A stretch of 64,000 nucleotides of DNA from Phenylobacterium sp. (GCF_004297125.1 NZ_SCVD01000030.1:62001-126000); one strand, 5' to 3'; positions 38,499 to 48,596 are shown, counted from the first letter of the stretch. Translations and numbers: made by a program. Notes: generated by a model not told the origin, from the sequence alone.

Positions 38499-38513
38499 GC
38501 TTAAGGGTTAAGC
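38499..38513. promoter_or_regulatory. Perfect dyad in the glpK / DUF2336 divergent region
   Basis: GCTTAA and TTAAGC flank GGG, 25 bases before the glpK ATG. The symmetry and AT-rich core suit an operator overlapping the glpK promoter. No GlpR-type regulator is present in the window. Confidence 0.35.
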
Positions 38514-38537
38514 CCGGCCGGGAGGAATTAAGGACTT

Positions 38538-40034
38538 ATGGACCAACCCCTGATCCTCGCCTTGGACCAAGGTACAACCTCTACGCGCGCCATCCTGTTC
38601 TCGGCGGACGGCCAGCCGCTGGCCGAGGCCGGCGCGCCGCTGCAGCAGCATTACCCGCGGGACGGCTGGGTCGAGCACGACGCCGAGGAGATCTTCCAAG
38701 CCTCCGTGGCCGCCCTGAAGGGCGCCGTGGAAAAGGCGGGCCGGGCCCTGGCCGAGGTGGCGGCGATCGGGATCACCAACCAGCGCGAGACCCTGGTGGT
38801 CTGGGAGAAGGCCTCGGGCCGCCCCATCCACAAGGCCATCGTCTGGCAGGATCGCCGCACCGAATCCGAGTGCGCCCGGCTGCGCGACCAGGGGCGGGAA
38901 AAGCGGGTGACGGAGATCACCGGCCTGCTGCTGGACCCCTATTTCTCAGGAACCAAGCTGGCTTGGCTGCTGGACCATGTGGCCGGAGCGCGGGCCGCGG
39001 CGGCGGCCGGCGAACTACTGGCCGGGACGATCGACACCTGGGTGATCTGGAAGCTGACCGGGGGCAAGGTCCACGCCACCGACGCCACCAACGCTTCGCG
39101 CACGCTGCTCTACGACATCCGCGCCGGCGAATGGTCGCCGGAGATGGGCGACATGCTGCAGGTTCCGCTGGGACTATTGCCCGACGTGCGCGACTGCGCC
39201 GGCGACTTCGGCGAGACGGATGCGGCGATCCTGGGCCGGGCGATCCCGATCCGCGGTGTGGCCGGCGACCAGCAGGCGGCCCTTATGGGGCAGGGCTGCA
39301 TCCGCCCGGGCGAGATGAAGGCCACCTACGGCACCGGCTGCTTCATGCTGATCAACACGGGCGAGGCGGCGCCGGTCTCCGAGGCGCGGCTGCTGACCAC
39401 AGTGGCCGCGCGGGTCGGGGGGCGGACGACCTATGCGCTGGAGGGCGCGATCTTCATCGCCGGCGCCGCGATCCAATGGCTGGGGGAAGGACTCGGCATC
39501 GACGGCGGACCCCAGGCGGCCGAGCGCCTGGCCATGGAGGCCAACGATGAGCTCGGCGTCGTCCTCGTGCCGGCGTTCACGGGCCTGGGCGCGCCGTGGT
39601 GGGACGCCAACGCCCGCGGCGCGATCTTCGGCCTGACGCGTGACGCCGGGCTGGCGGAAATCTCCCGGGCGGCCTTCGACGCCTGCGCGCTGCAGACCCG
39701 CGACCTGATCGAGGCCATGCGGGCCGACGCCCCCCAGGCGTTCAAGGGCGACGTCGAGCTGCGGATCGACGGTGGCATGTCGCGCAGCCCCTGGTTCAGC
39801 CAACGGCTGGCCGACCTCACCGGCGTAGGGGTTTGCCGCGCGACCTACCAGGAGACCACGGCCCTGGGCGCGGCCCTGTTCGCCGGTGTCGGGGCGGGCG
39901 TCTATCGCGATGTCGAGGAGGCTGCCGGCGCCAGGCCGAGGACCGAGGCCTATCGTCCCGCCATGGCGCCCGATCCTCGCGAGCGCGCCTACGCCCGCTG
40001 GCTGGACGCCGTGAACCGCGTCGGGACGATCTAG
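38538..40034 (+). CDS. glpK: Glycerol kinase
   Basis: A 498-residue FGGY kinase with ALDQGTTSTRAILF at the N-terminus, WLLDHV and the GTIDTWVIWKLTG stretch, ATYGTGCFMLINTGE and the second FGGY-type signature RIDGGMSRSPWFSQ. It phosphorylates glycerol to glycerol-3-phosphate. GGAGG and AAGGAC lie upstream of the ATG. glpD and glpF are not in the window, so it is a detached member of the pathway here. Confidence 0.95.
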   Translation: MDQPLILALDQGTTSTRAILFSADGQPLAEAGAPLQQHYPRDGWVEHDAEEIFQASVAALKGAVEKAGRALAEVAAIGITNQRETLVVWEKASGRPIHKAIVWQDRRTESECARLRDQGREKRVTEITGLLLDPYFSGTKLAWLLDHVAGARAAAAAGELLAGTIDTWVIWKLTGGKVHATDATNASRTLLYDIRAGEWSPEMGDMLQVPLGLLPDVRDCAGDFGETDAAILGRAIPIRGVAGDQQAALMGQGCIRPGEMKATYGTGCFMLINTGEAAPVSEARLLTTVAARVGGRTTYALEGAIFIAGAAIQWLGEGLGIDGGPQAAERLAMEANDELGVVLVPAFTGLGAPWWDANARGAIFGLTRDAGLAEISRAAFDACALQTRDLIEAMRADAPQAFKGDVELRIDGGMSRSPWFSQRLADLTGVGVCRATYQETTALGAALFAGVGAGVYRDVEEAAGARPRTEAYRPAMAPDPRERAYARWLDAVNRVGTI

Positions 40035-40039
40035 CCGAT

Positions 40040-40073
40040 CCGGCCAGCGTCCGACTCCCCGGTGGAGGGCCGG
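40040..40073. terminator. Nested hairpin between convergent glpK and hypothetical gene
   Basis: CCGGCC (40040-40045) and GGCCGG (40068-40073) pair around an inner CTCC/GGAG stem. It lies six bases past the glpK stop and ahead of the stop of the opposite gene. No T-run is present. Confidence 0.35.
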
Positions 40074-40090
40074 CAGCCGTGGCATGCGTC

Positions 40091-40675
40091 TCAGTCCTGG
40101 TCCCAGGACGGGTCCCGCTTCTTCTTCCGAGGTGCAAACAAGCCGGGGTAGGGCGCCTTCCCGATGCGATACTCGCACCAGGCATCGTCCTTCGGGCATT
40201 CGAAGGTCTTGTCGAACACCTTCTTGAGCTTGGGACTGATGACGGCGTAGGTCGGCGCGTTCTCAGCCCCCTTGGCGAGCGCCTCGTCGCAGGCCGCCCG
40301 CTCGGCCTTTGTCAGCGCGAGAAGGTCGGCGGTCCGGCACCCCAGCTTCGCCCGCAAGGACGCGCGCGTCCCGGCGGCCTCCGGAGCTTCGGAGGGACGG
40401 ACCCGCCAATCCAGGGCGGGCGTTTCCCTTGCCGCATTCTCCCTGGGCTGGACGGCAGGAGCTCTGGCGCCTGCGGCGGCCGCTTTCGCAGGCGTTGGTG
40501 CGGTGCGGGGCGTTGGCTTCGATCGTGGCGTCAGCTGCAGAAGCGTGACCTGCATGGCGTGGGGTTCGGGGACCTGTGGCGTCACCCGCGAAACCACGAA
40601 GGCCGCAAGGAGCGCGTGGAGAAGCACTGCGGCGATGAGTGCTGCGGACCGGCGCGAAAGAGCGGATTGTCGCAA
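40091..40675 (-). CDS. Hypothetical protein with TonB-like anchor and cysteine-rich C-terminal domain
   Basis: A 194-residue protein starting with TTG. It has a basic N-terminus, one membrane anchor containing a His (IAAVLLHALLAAFVV), a Pro/Ala-rich spacer, and a C-terminal domain with four cysteines (LGCRTAD, RAACDEAL, FECPKDDAWCEY) that may form disulfides in the periplasm. The anchor looks like those of TonB proteins, but no TonB domain follows. No known function. Confidence 0.68.
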   Translation of the reverse strand: MRQSALSRRSAALIAAVLLHALLAAFVVSRVTPQVPEPHAMQVTLLQLTPRSKPTPRTAPTPAKAAAAGARAPAVQPRENAARETPALDWRVRPSEAPEAAGTRASLRAKLGCRTADLLALTKAERAACDEALAKGAENAPTYAVISPKLKKVFDKTFECPKDDAWCEYRIGKAPYPGLFAPRKKKRDPSWDQD

Positions 40676-40839
40676 TGAGGCGCCCCCACGCGGCCCCGGC
40701 TGGCCCGCGGGAGGGACTTAGGTCGGCAGTGCGGCCGACATGTTGCCGGCGTGTATCCAAGCAGGCGAAACTATGTGTCGCCGAGCGCTGGCCCGGGAAC
40801 TGTCCGTCGGCGCATCCGGTCTACTGAGAAGAGGTCGAT

Positions 40840-41880
40840 CTAAACCAGCCGCACGCCCGGCGCCCCGGCGATGAGCCGCCCCACGATGGCGGCGCCCTCG
40901 AAGCCTCGGGCCTTTGCCAGGGCGAGCAGAGCGTCGGCCTCCTCCGGGGCGACCGCGATCAGGAGGCCGCCGCTGGTCTGGGGGTCGGTCAGCAGGTCGC
41001 GGCGCCAGGCTGGAATCCCGGGGTCTTCGACGGCGTCGCCGTAGCTCTCCCAGTTGCGGCCGGAGGCGCCGGTGCGGACGCCGGCCTGGAGCAGTTGCTC
41101 GACGCCCGGGAGCCGGGCGGGGGCGTCGGCGGCGAGCTCGGCGGTCAGGCCGGCGCCGCGGGCCATTTCCAGGGCGTGGCCGATCAGCCCGAAGCCGGTG
41201 ACGTCGGTCACGGCGTGGACGCCGGCGACGTCCGACAGCGTCTGGCCCAGGACGTTGAGCTGCGTCGTGCTGGCGATGAGCGCATCGTAGCCAGCAGGGT
41301 CGAGCCGCTCCTGCTTGAAGGCCGCGCTGAGCACGCCGACCCCCAGCGCCTTGGTCAGGATCAGCACGTCGCCGGCGCGTCCGCCGCGATTGGTCAGCAC
41401 CCGGTCGGGGTGGACCAGTCCCAGCGCCACCAGCCCGTAGATCGGCTCGACGCTGTCGATGGAGTGCCCGCCGGCGACGGGGATGCCGGCCGCCGCGCAG
41501 ACGGAGGCTCCGCCTGAGAGGATCTTGCCGATCGTGTCGGGGCTGAGCTTGCCGACCGGCATGCCGACGATGGCCAGCGCCAGGATGGGCGTCGCCCCCA
41601 TGGCGTAGACGTCGGACAGGGCGTTGGTCGCCGCGATCCGCCCGAAATCGAAGGGGTCGTCCACCACCGGCATGAAGAAGTCGGTGGTCGCCACCAGGGC
41701 CTGCTGGTCGTTGAGCCGCCAGACTGCGGCGTCGTCCGAGGTCTCGGTCCCGACCATCAGGTTCGAGAACGTGGCGGCGGCGGGCATCCGGGCGATAATG
41801 TCCTGGAGGACGGCCGGGGCGAGCTTGCAGCCGCAGCCGCCGCCGTGGGCGAGAGAGGTCAGGCGAATGGTGTCCGGCAT
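40840..41880 (-). CDS. selD: Selenide, water dikinase (selenophosphate synthase)
   Basis: The 346-residue protein has the active-site loop [11 protein letters not shown] with Cys16 (the codons are TGC, so this is a Cys and not a selenocysteine enzyme), the ATP/metal region TSDDAAVW and [16 protein letters not shown], and [12 protein letters not shown]. It makes selenophosphate from selenide and ATP. GGAGGG precedes the ATG. It is divergent from selU with only 38 bases between, so the two promoters must overlap. Confidence 0.95.
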   Translation of the reverse strand: MPDTIRLTSLAHGGGCGCKLAPAVLQDIIARMPAAATFSNLMVGTETSDDAAVWRLNDQQALVATTDFFMPVVDDPFDFGRIAATNALSDVYAMGATPILALAIVGMPVGKLSPDTIGKILSGGASVCAAAGIPVAGGHSIDSVEPIYGLVALGLVHPDRVLTNRGGRAGDVLILTKALGVGVLSAAFKQERLDPAGYDALIASTTQLNVLGQTLSDVAGVHAVTDVTGFGLIGHALEMARGAGLTAELAADAPARLPGVEQLLQAGVRTGASGRNWESYGDAVEDPGIPAWRRDLLTDPQTSGGLLIAVAPEEADALLALAKARGFEGAAIVGRLIAGAPGVRLV

Positions 41881-41918
41881 GGGCCCTCCAACGGCGCGAA
41901 CCGGGCTATAGCACCGCC

Positions 41919-43022
41919 ATGGCCCTGGAGTTCACAGAGGATGCGTCGGCCGGCGCCTTGTCGCAGTTCGACATGGTCATCGACGTGCGCAGTCCCGGCG
42001 AGTTCGCCGAGGACCACCTGCCGGGCGCGGTGAACCTGCCCGTGCTGTCGGACGCCGAGCGCGCGCAGGTGGGCACGGTCTACGTCCAGCAGTCGCGGTT
42101 CACGGCGCGCCGCCTGGGCGCGGCCCACGTCGCGCGAAATGTCGCCCACCACCTCGAAACGGCCCTGGCCGACCGGCCGGGCGGGTTCCGGCCGCTGGTC
42201 TATTGCTGGCGCGGCGGCATGCGGTCGAACGCCATGGCGACGATCCTGTCGCAGGTGGGCTGGCGCACCACCGTGCTCGCCGGCGGCTATCGGACCTACC
42301 GCCGCCTGGTGGTCGAGCGGCTGTACGACAGCGAGCTGCCGCTGGATTTCGTACTGCTGGACGGCCAGACCGGCTCGGGCAAGACCGAGGTGCTGGGGCG
42401 GCTGGCGGGCCTGGGCCTGCAGACCCTGGACCTGGAGGCCCTGGCCGCGCACCGCGGATCGCTGTTCGGCGCCCTGGCGGGCCGCGCGCAGCCCAGCCAG
42501 AAGCTGTTCGAGAGCCGACTGCTGGCCGCCCTGGACGGGTTCGAGCCCGGCCGGCCGGTCGTGGCCGAGGCGGAATCCAGCAAGATCGGCGACCGGATGG
42601 TCCCCCCGGCGCTCTGGAGCCGCCTGGCCCAGGCGCCACGGATCGAGCTGGAAGCTCCGCGGCCCGATCGCGCGCGCTACCTGGTGGCGACCTACGGCGA
42701 CCTGATCGCCGACCGGAGGGCGCTTGACGCGGCGTTCGTGCGCCTCCCGGTGCGGCCCAGCGCCGATCGGCTGGCCAAATGGCGCGCCATGGCCGACGCC
42801 GGCGCGTTCGCCGAGCTCGCCGAGGCTATCATGGGCCTGCACTACGATCCCGCCTACGACCGGTCGCGGCGCAAGCACGCCCGGCCGCGGCTGGCCGCCG
42901 TGCCGGTGGTTCCGACCGAGGGGGCCAGCCAGGCCGACGCGGCCGCCGAGATCGTCCGGTTGCTGGCGCGCTTGACGCCCGCATCGCGCGGCGCGACTCT
43001 TGAGAGTGAACAACGATCATAG
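41919..43022 (+). CDS. selU: tRNA 2-selenouridine synthase (MnmH/SelU)
   Basis: A 367-residue protein with an N-terminal rhodanese domain holding the catalytic Cys96 in [12 protein letters not shown] and a following P-loop GQTGSGKT (149-156), the exact SelU layout. It replaces sulfur of 2-thiouridine in tRNA wobble positions with selenium from selenophosphate. There is no Shine-Dalgarno before the ATG. Translation may be leaderless, given the 38-base divergent gap to selD. The next gene begins 11 bases after its stop. Confidence 0.95.
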   Translation: MALEFTEDASAGALSQFDMVIDVRSPGEFAEDHLPGAVNLPVLSDAERAQVGTVYVQQSRFTARRLGAAHVARNVAHHLETALADRPGGFRPLVYCWRGGMRSNAMATILSQVGWRTTVLAGGYRTYRRLVVERLYDSELPLDFVLLDGQTGSGKTEVLGRLAGLGLQTLDLEALAAHRGSLFGALAGRAQPSQKLFESRLLAALDGFEPGRPVVAEAESSKIGDRMVPPALWSRLAQAPRIELEAPRPDRARYLVATYGDLIADRRALDAAFVRLPVRPSADRLAKWRAMADAGAFAELAEAIMGLHYDPAYDRSRRKHARPRLAAVPVVPTEGASQADAAAEIVRLLARLTPASRGATLESEQRS

Positions 43023-43033
43023 GGAGAAGCGGC

Positions 43034-43804
43034 ATGGCTGACGGTTCGGTCGCCGGCGTGACCTCGCTCAAGGGCAAGGTGAGCGCAGAGGAGTGGCAGG
43101 CGCGGGTGGATCTGGCCGCGCTCTACCGGCTGGTGGCGATGCACGGGTGGGACGATCTGATCTACACCCACATCTCGGCGCGGATCCCCGGGCCCGAACA
43201 CCATTTCCTGATCAATCCCTACGGATTGCTGTTCGAGGAGATCACCGCCTCGTCGCTGGTGAAGATCGACCTGGACGGGAACATCCTCCAGGAGACCCCC
43301 TACTTCATCAATCCGGCGGGTTTCACGATCCACTCGGCGATCCACGCCGCGCGCGAGGACGCCAAGTACGTGATGCACCTGCACTCCGACCAGGGCGTCG
43401 CGGTGGCGGCCCAGAAGGAGGGGCTGTTGCCGATCTCCCAGCACGCGCTGATCGTGCTGCCGCGGCTGGCCTACCACGACTACGAGGGCATCGCCCTGAA
43501 CCACGACGAGCGGGAGCGGCTGGTCGCCGACATCGGCGACAAGACGCTGATGTTGCTGCGCAATCACGGGACGCTGTCGGTGGGGGACACCGCCGCCAAC
43601 TGCTGGATCGGCATGTACTACCTTGAGCGGGCCTGCACGATGCAGGTCATGGCGCTGGCGGGCGGCCGGGAGAACATCCTGATCGCCCCGGAAGCGTCGC
43701 AGGCCGAGGTGAGGTCCCAGGTTTCCCGCGGCATCGGCGGGGCGCTGCCGTGGCCTGCCTGCCTGCGCAAGCTGGACCGCGAGTCGCCCGGCTACGACGC
43801 CTAG
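43034..43804 (+). CDS. Class II aldolase/adducin family protein
   Basis: The 256-residue protein has the class II aldolase zinc-site pattern: Glu in NPYGLLFEEITASS, the histidine pair in MHLHSDQGVAVAA (about 115 and 117) and a later His in LLRNHGTLSVG. It resembles the small aldolase-like proteins of Caulobacterales and Rhizobiales that have no assigned substrate. GGGAG precedes the ATG. It follows selU by 11 bases and is followed by a strong terminator, so the two form one transcript, but a role in selenium use is not indicated. Confidence 0.87.
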   Translation: MADGSVAGVTSLKGKVSAEEWQARVDLAALYRLVAMHGWDDLIYTHISARIPGPEHHFLINPYGLLFEEITASSLVKIDLDGNILQETPYFINPAGFTIHSAIHAAREDAKYVMHLHSDQGVAVAAQKEGLLPISQHALIVLPRLAYHDYEGIALNHDERERLVADIGDKTLMLLRNHGTLSVGDTAANCWIGMYYLERACTMQVMALAGGRENILIAPEASQAEVRSQVSRGIGGALPWPACLRKLDRESPGYDA

Positions 43805-43829
43805 CTGACGCAACGACTACGGCTTGTGC

Positions 43830-43859
43830 AAACGGGCGCCCCGTTACGGGCGCCCGTTT
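43830..43859 (+). terminator. Strong intrinsic terminator after the selU-aldolase operon
   Basis: AAACGGGCGCCC and GGGCGCCCGTTT form a perfect 12-base-pair stem around a six-base loop (CGTTAC), 26 bases past the aldolase-family stop, ending in TTT. Confidence 0.8.
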
Positions 43860-43984
43860 CAGTGTCTGGGAGAAGTTTCAGCGCCGCAACGCACAGCCAT
43901 CCTGCTGTCACTGGACCGCGTATATGGAGCCATCCTAAGAGCGCTGCCGACTTTACTAGTAATACGCCTGCGTTCGCGCGGGTG

Positions 43985-45256
43985 ATGGGGACCCGTAGTT
44001 TGATCCGACGCCACTTCTTCCTCGTTGCGGCCCTTGTGGTCCTGGTCGTCATGGTCGTGGCCGGCGGCTTCAAGGTGCTGACCAAGAGGTCGGTCGGCGC
44101 CGGCCCGGGCGGCCAGGCCACCATGACCCAGGGGGGCGGCGCCGGGGGAGGCCAGGGCATGGGCGGGGCCCGTCGTGGCGGCGCGTTCGGCGGCCCGACG
44201 CTGGTCTCCATGGCGACGGTGCAGCCGCGCGTCTTCGAAGACACGATCGAGGTGCTGGGCGTGGCCAAGGGCCGTCAGTCGGTCACCCTGACCGCGGCGA
44301 CGACCCAGCTGGTGGACCGCGTCCGGTTCAAGGACGGCCAGCGCGTGGCGCGCGGCGCGGTCCTGGTGGAGCTGAAGGACACCGAACAGAACGCGGGCAC
44401 GGCCCAGGCCGAAGCTCGGCTGGTCGAGGCCCGGCGCGCCTACGACCGCTACAAGACCCTGGGCGAGCAGGGTTGGACTTCCAAGGCGCAGGTCGAACAG
44501 TACGAGGCCGCCTGGCGCTCGGCCCAGGCCGACGTGGCGGCCGCCAAGGCCCGCCAGGGTGACCGCACCATCCGCGCCCCCTTCGCGGGCGTTGTGGGCC
44601 TCTCGGACGTCGCGCCTGGCGCGCTGGTCAACCCCGGCGCGCCGATCGTGACCCTGGACGACGTCTCGGTCATGCGCGTCGATTTCCAGGTGCCGGAGCG
44701 CTACCTGGGACAGCTCCGCGAGGGCCAGACGCTGCTGGCCACGGCGGACGCCTATCCTGGTGAAACCATCGCCGGGCGCATCGCCCAACTGGACACCCGC
44801 GTGGATGAGCGCACCCGCGCCATCACCGCCCGGGCCGAATTCCCGAACGGCTCCGGCAAGCTGAAGCCCGGCATGCTGGTGCGGGTCGGCGTCTCCCGCG
44901 GCCAGCGCACCAATCCCAGCGCGCCGGAATCGGCGATCTCGGTCCAGGGCGACGGCGCCTTCGTCTTCCTCCTGCACACCCGGCCGGCGGGTGCGGGACA
45001 ACCGGGCGGGACCATGGTCGAGCAGCGGCCCATCGTCACCGGCCTGCGGCAGAAGGGTTTCGTGGAGATCACCGACGGCGTGAAACTGGGCGACCGGATC
45101 GTCGCCGACGGCCTGAACAAGATCCAGCCCGGCCAGCCGGTGCGCATCGCCGGCCCCGGCGCGCGGCCCGCCCAGGCCGGCGCGCCAGAGCTCAAGACCG
45201 CCAATCCCCAACCCACGTCAGGAGCGCGGCCCGCCGGTTCGCGACCCGCGGCATGA
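43985..45256 (+). CDS. RND efflux periplasmic adaptor (membrane fusion protein)
   Basis: A 423-residue adaptor. It has a basic start, one signal-anchor helix (FFLVAALVVLVVMVVAGGF), a Gly-rich low-complexity linker (residues 38-71), then the lipoyl/barrel-sandwich half-motifs (VELKDTEQNAGTAQAEARL), an alpha-hairpin, IRAPFAGVVGLSDVAPGALV and the C-terminal beta domains ending in a Pro/Ala tail. It should link the RND pump encoded next to an outer-membrane channel. ATG 43985 or GTG 43982 is the start. Its TGA overlaps the pump ATG. Confidence 0.92.
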   Translation: MGTRSLIRRHFFLVAALVVLVVMVVAGGFKVLTKRSVGAGPGGQATMTQGGGAGGGQGMGGARRGGAFGGPTLVSMATVQPRVFEDTIEVLGVAKGRQSVTLTAATTQLVDRVRFKDGQRVARGAVLVELKDTEQNAGTAQAEARLVEARRAYDRYKTLGEQGWTSKAQVEQYEAAWRSAQADVAAAKARQGDRTIRAPFAGVVGLSDVAPGALVNPGAPIVTLDDVSVMRVDFQVPERYLGQLREGQTLLATADAYPGETIAGRIAQLDTRVDERTRAITARAEFPNGSGKLKPGMLVRVGVSRGQRTNPSAPESAISVQGDGAFVFLLHTRPAGAGQPGGTMVEQRPIVTGLRQKGFVEITDGVKLGDRIVADGLNKIQPGQPVRIAGPGARPAQAGAPELKTANPQPTSGARPAGSRPAA

Positions 45257-48200
45257 TGCTTTCCGACATCTCGGTCCGTCGCCCGGTCTTCGCCGCCGTC
45301 GCGGCGATCATCCTGTGCGTGGTGGGCATCGCATCGTTCAGCGCGCTGACGGTGCGCGAACTGCCCAGCGTCGATCCGCCCGTGGTCGGCATCTCCACCA
45401 CCTACCGCGGCGCCTCGGCCGAGGTGATCGAGGAACGGATCACCGAGCTGATCGAACGCCAGGTGGCGGGGATCGAAGGCATCGACCGGGTCCAGTCCTC
45501 CTCGCGCGACGGCTCCTCGCGCATCAACATCTCGTTCAAGCTGGATCGCGACCTGGACGCCGCCGCCAACGACGTGCGCGATGCGGTCAGCCGAGTGACG
45601 GCGCAGTTGCCGGAGCAGGCCGATCCGCCGCAGATCCAGAAGGCGAACGCCGACTCCTCGCCGATCCTGTTCCTGAACTTCACCTCGCAGACGTTGAACC
45701 GGCTGCAGCTGTCGGACTACGCCCAGCGCTACCTGGTGGAACGGCTCTCGACCGTGCCGGGGGTCGCCACCGTGGGCGTCGGCGGGGCCCAGTTCTATTC
45801 GATGCGGATCTGGCTGAACCCCGACGCCATGGCGGCGCGTGGGATCACCGTAGAGGACGTCGAGGCGGCCCTCACCAGCCAGAACGCCGAGCTTCCGGCC
45901 GGTTCGCTGGAGGCTCCGGCGAAGGACTTCACCATCCGCGTCGCCCGCGGCTACGCGACGCCCGAGCAGTTCTCGCGCATGCCGATCGTGGCCTCGCGCA
46001 CGGCCACCGCGACCCAGAACTCCGCGGCCCTTGGCGGCGCGTCGGCCACCGCGGGAGCGGCCCAAGGCGCGATGCGCGACGTGGTCGGCGCCTCGGCGGC
46101 CCAGGGCTACATCACCCGCCTCGGCGACATCGCCCGGGTGGAAGAGGGGCCTGACGAGCGCCGGCGGCTGTTCCGGTCGAACGGCAAGGACATGGTGGGT
46201 ATCGCCATCACCCGTCAGAGCCAGGCCAACGACCTGGAGATCTCGGACGGCGTCCGCGCGGCCATCAAGGAGATCAACGCGACCCTGCCGAAGGGCACTC
46301 AGCTCGGCGTCTCGGTGGACTACACCGAGTTCACCCGCCACGCGATCGAGGAAGTCTGGGTCACCATGGCGATCTCGCTGGGGTGCGTGGCCCTGGTGAA
46401 CTTCCTGTTCCTGGGCACCTGGCGCGCGGCGATCATCCCGACGGTCGTGGCGCCGATCTGCATCCTGTCGACCTTCATCGTGCTGGCCCCGCTGGGCTTC
46501 TCGATCAACCTGCTGACCCTGCTGGCCCTGGTGCTGGCCATCGGCCTGGTCGTCGACGACGCCATCGTCGTGGTCGAGAACATCCAGCGACGCATCGACG
46601 ATGGCGAGCCGCCGATCGTCGCCGCCCAGCGCGGGGCGCGGCAGGTGTTCTTCGCCGTGGTCGCGACCACCATCGTGCTGATCTCGGTGTTCGCGCCGCT
46701 GATGTTCCTGCCGGGCTTCATCGGCCGGCTGTTCGTGGAGCTGGCGGTCTCGGTGGCCGCAGCCGTGGGCTTCTCGGCCATCCTGGCGCTGTCCCTGTCG
46801 CCGATGCTGGCGTCCAAGCTGCTGCGGCCGGCGCACGGCGAAGGCTGGCTGGCCCGCCACATCGACGCGGGCATGCACAAGCTCAAGACCTCGTACCACG
46901 CCTCCCTCGAAGGGATGCTGGGCCGCCGCGCGGTGTCGTTCGGCGCCTCCGGCCTGGTCGTGGTCCTGGCCGTGGTCGCCTTCGGCATCTTCAGCGTCCT
47001 GCCGCGCGAACTGACTCCGGAGGAGGATCGTCGCCGGGCGCAGGTGTCGTTCTCTGGTCCCGAGGGCGCGGGCTTCGACTACACCCTCGCCGCCAGCCGG
47101 CAGGTGGAGAAGATCCTCACCAAGCACCTGAACGATGGCACGCTCGAGCGCTACGTCTTCTCGATGCCCAGGTTCGGCAACAACTCGTTCAACTCGGGCG
47201 GCGGCAACGCCATCCTGTCGGACAAGACCAAGATCACCGCCCCGGAACTGGCGGCGACGCTGAACCGCGAACTGGCCTCCGTGACTTCGGTGCGCGCCAT
47301 CGTCTCGCCCGAAGGCGGGCTGCAGCGTGGCGGCCCCGGCAGCGGCGGGGGCGGCGGCGGCACCAGCATGCAGATGATCGCCACCGGCACCGACTATCCG
47401 GAGATCTCGCGCTGGATTCAGCCGATCCTGTCGGCCGCGAACAACAATCCCGGGCTGGCGCGTCCGCGCCTGGACTACGAGCCGACCAGCCCACGGGTGA
47501 TCGTCAACATCGACCGCGAGAAGGCGGCCGCCCTCAACGTCTCGGCCCAGACCATCGGCCGCGCGCTGGAGACCCAGTTCGGCTCGCGGCGGGTGACGAC
47601 CTACATCAAGAACGGCCAGGAGTACGACGTGCTCCTTCAGACCGATCGCGAGCGCCGGCAGACCGAGCAGGACCTGAACAAGCTCTACGTCCGCGCCGGC
47701 TCCGGCGAGGCGATACCGCTATCCTCGGTGGTGACAACCCAGGTACGGGGCGACACGCCCGACCGTCCGCGGGTCGACCGGTTGCGCTCCATCAGCCTCT
47801 CTGTGCAGCTCAACCCGGGCTATTCCATGGGCGAGGCCATCGCGTTCTTCCGGGCCGAGGCGGCCAAGCAGCCGGGCGCGGTGACCGTGAAATGGGGCGG
47901 CGGCGCGCGGGACTATCTCGAGGCGTCGGGCTCGGTCGGGCTGGCCTTCGGCATGGCGCTGCTCCTGGTGTTCCTGGTGCTCGCGGCCCAGTTCGAGAGC
48001 TGGATCCACCCGGCCGTCATCATGCTGACCGTACCGGTGGCGGCGGTCGGCGGGCTGTTCGGCCTCCTGCTCGTGGATTCCTCGATCAACACCTACAGCC
48101 AGATCGGCCTGATCATCCTCATCGGCATCGCCGCCAAGAACGGCATCCTGATCGTGGAGTTCGCCAACCAGCTGCGCGACGAGGGCCTCTCGATCCGCGA

Positions 48201-48495
48201 GGCGGTGATCGAGAGCGCCAGCCTGCGCCTGCGCCCGATCATCATGACCTCGATCTCGGCGGCGGCGGGCGCGATCCCGCTGATCGTCTGGGGCGGCGCG
48301 GGCGGCGAGGCGCGCAAGACCATCGGCGTCACCATTTTCTTCGGGGCGATCTTCGCCACCCTGGTGACATTGTTCGTGGTGCCGGTGTTCTACAACATGC
48401 TGGCGCGCTTCACGAAGTCTCCCATGGCCACCGCCCGCCGCATCGAGGCCTTCGAGGAAGCCGAGAAGGCCCGCGTCGCGAACGCAGCCGAATAG
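45253..48495 (+). CDS. RND multidrug efflux transporter, inner-membrane pump (HAE1 family)
   Basis: The 1080-residue protein is a full RND pump. It has the N-terminal MMLSDISVRRPVFAAVAAII, the proton-relay aspartates in GLVVDDAIVVVENIQRR, and the lysine in GIAAKNGILIVEFANQ. Two segments are unusual: an Ala/Thr-rich insertion at about residues 249-284 (MPIVASRTATATQNSA onward) in the porter domain, and a Gly-rich run at about 692-706. The last 30 residues are charged. It exports drugs or other hydrophobic compounds. No outer-membrane factor or repressor is adjacent. Confidence 0.93.
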   Translation: MMLSDISVRRPVFAAVAAIILCVVGIASFSALTVRELPSVDPPVVGISTTYRGASAEVIEERITELIERQVAGIEGIDRVQSSSRDGSSRINISFKLDRDLDAAANDVRDAVSRVTAQLPEQADPPQIQKANADSSPILFLNFTSQTLNRLQLSDYAQRYLVERLSTVPGVATVGVGGAQFYSMRIWLNPDAMAARGITVEDVEAALTSQNAELPAGSLEAPAKDFTIRVARGYATPEQFSRMPIVASRTATATQNSAALGGASATAGAAQGAMRDVVGASAAQGYITRLGDIARVEEGPDERRRLFRSNGKDMVGIAITRQSQANDLEISDGVRAAIKEINATLPKGTQLGVSVDYTEFTRHAIEEVWVTMAISLGCVALVNFLFLGTWRAAIIPTVVAPICILSTFIVLAPLGFSINLLTLLALVLAIGLVVDDAIVVVENIQRRIDDGEPPIVAAQRGARQVFFAVVATTIVLISVFAPLMFLPGFIGRLFVELAVSVAAAVGFSAILALSLSPMLASKLLRPAHGEGWLARHIDAGMHKLKTSYHASLEGMLGRRAVSFGASGLVVVLAVVAFGIFSVLPRELTPEEDRRRAQVSFSGPEGAGFDYTLAASRQVEKILTKHLNDGTLERYVFSMPRFGNNSFNSGGGNAILSDKTKITAPELAATLNRELASVTSVRAIVSPEGGLQRGGPGSGGGGGGTSMQMIATGTDYPEISRWIQPILSAANNNPGLARPRLDYEPTSPRVIVNIDREKAAALNVSAQTIGRALETQFGSRRVTTYIKNGQEYDVLLQTDRERRQTEQDLNKLYVRAGSGEAIPLSSVVTTQVRGDTPDRPRVDRLRSISLSVQLNPGYSMGEAIAFFRAEAAKQPGAVTVKWGGGARDYLEASGSVGLAFGMALLLVFLVLAAQFESWIHPAVIMLTVPVAAVGGLFGLLLVDSSINTYSQIGLIILIGIAAKNGILIVEFANQLRDEGLSIREAVIESASLRLRPIIMTSISAAAGAIPLIVWGGAGGEARKTIGVTIFFGAIFATLVTLFVVPVFYNMLARFTKSPMATARRIEAFEEAEKARVANAAE

Positions 48496-48596
48496 CGCCG
48501 GGGATCCCGTAGAGCCCCAGGGAAATCCGGCGCCCGCCGTCCGGCCGGCGCCAGGGATCCTGTAAAAGGGGGGGTGTCAGGTCCCTGGGCCCGGCC

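Noticed and set aside
41820-41850. Selenocysteine in SelD active site
   Set aside because: The active-site codons in GGGCGCK are TGC, not TGA, so it is the Cys form.
44752-47127. A 791-residue minus-strand frame over the RND pump
   Set aside because: The plus strand has a recognised transporter with all key residues. The minus frame has no known domain and is His/Gln/Arg-rich.
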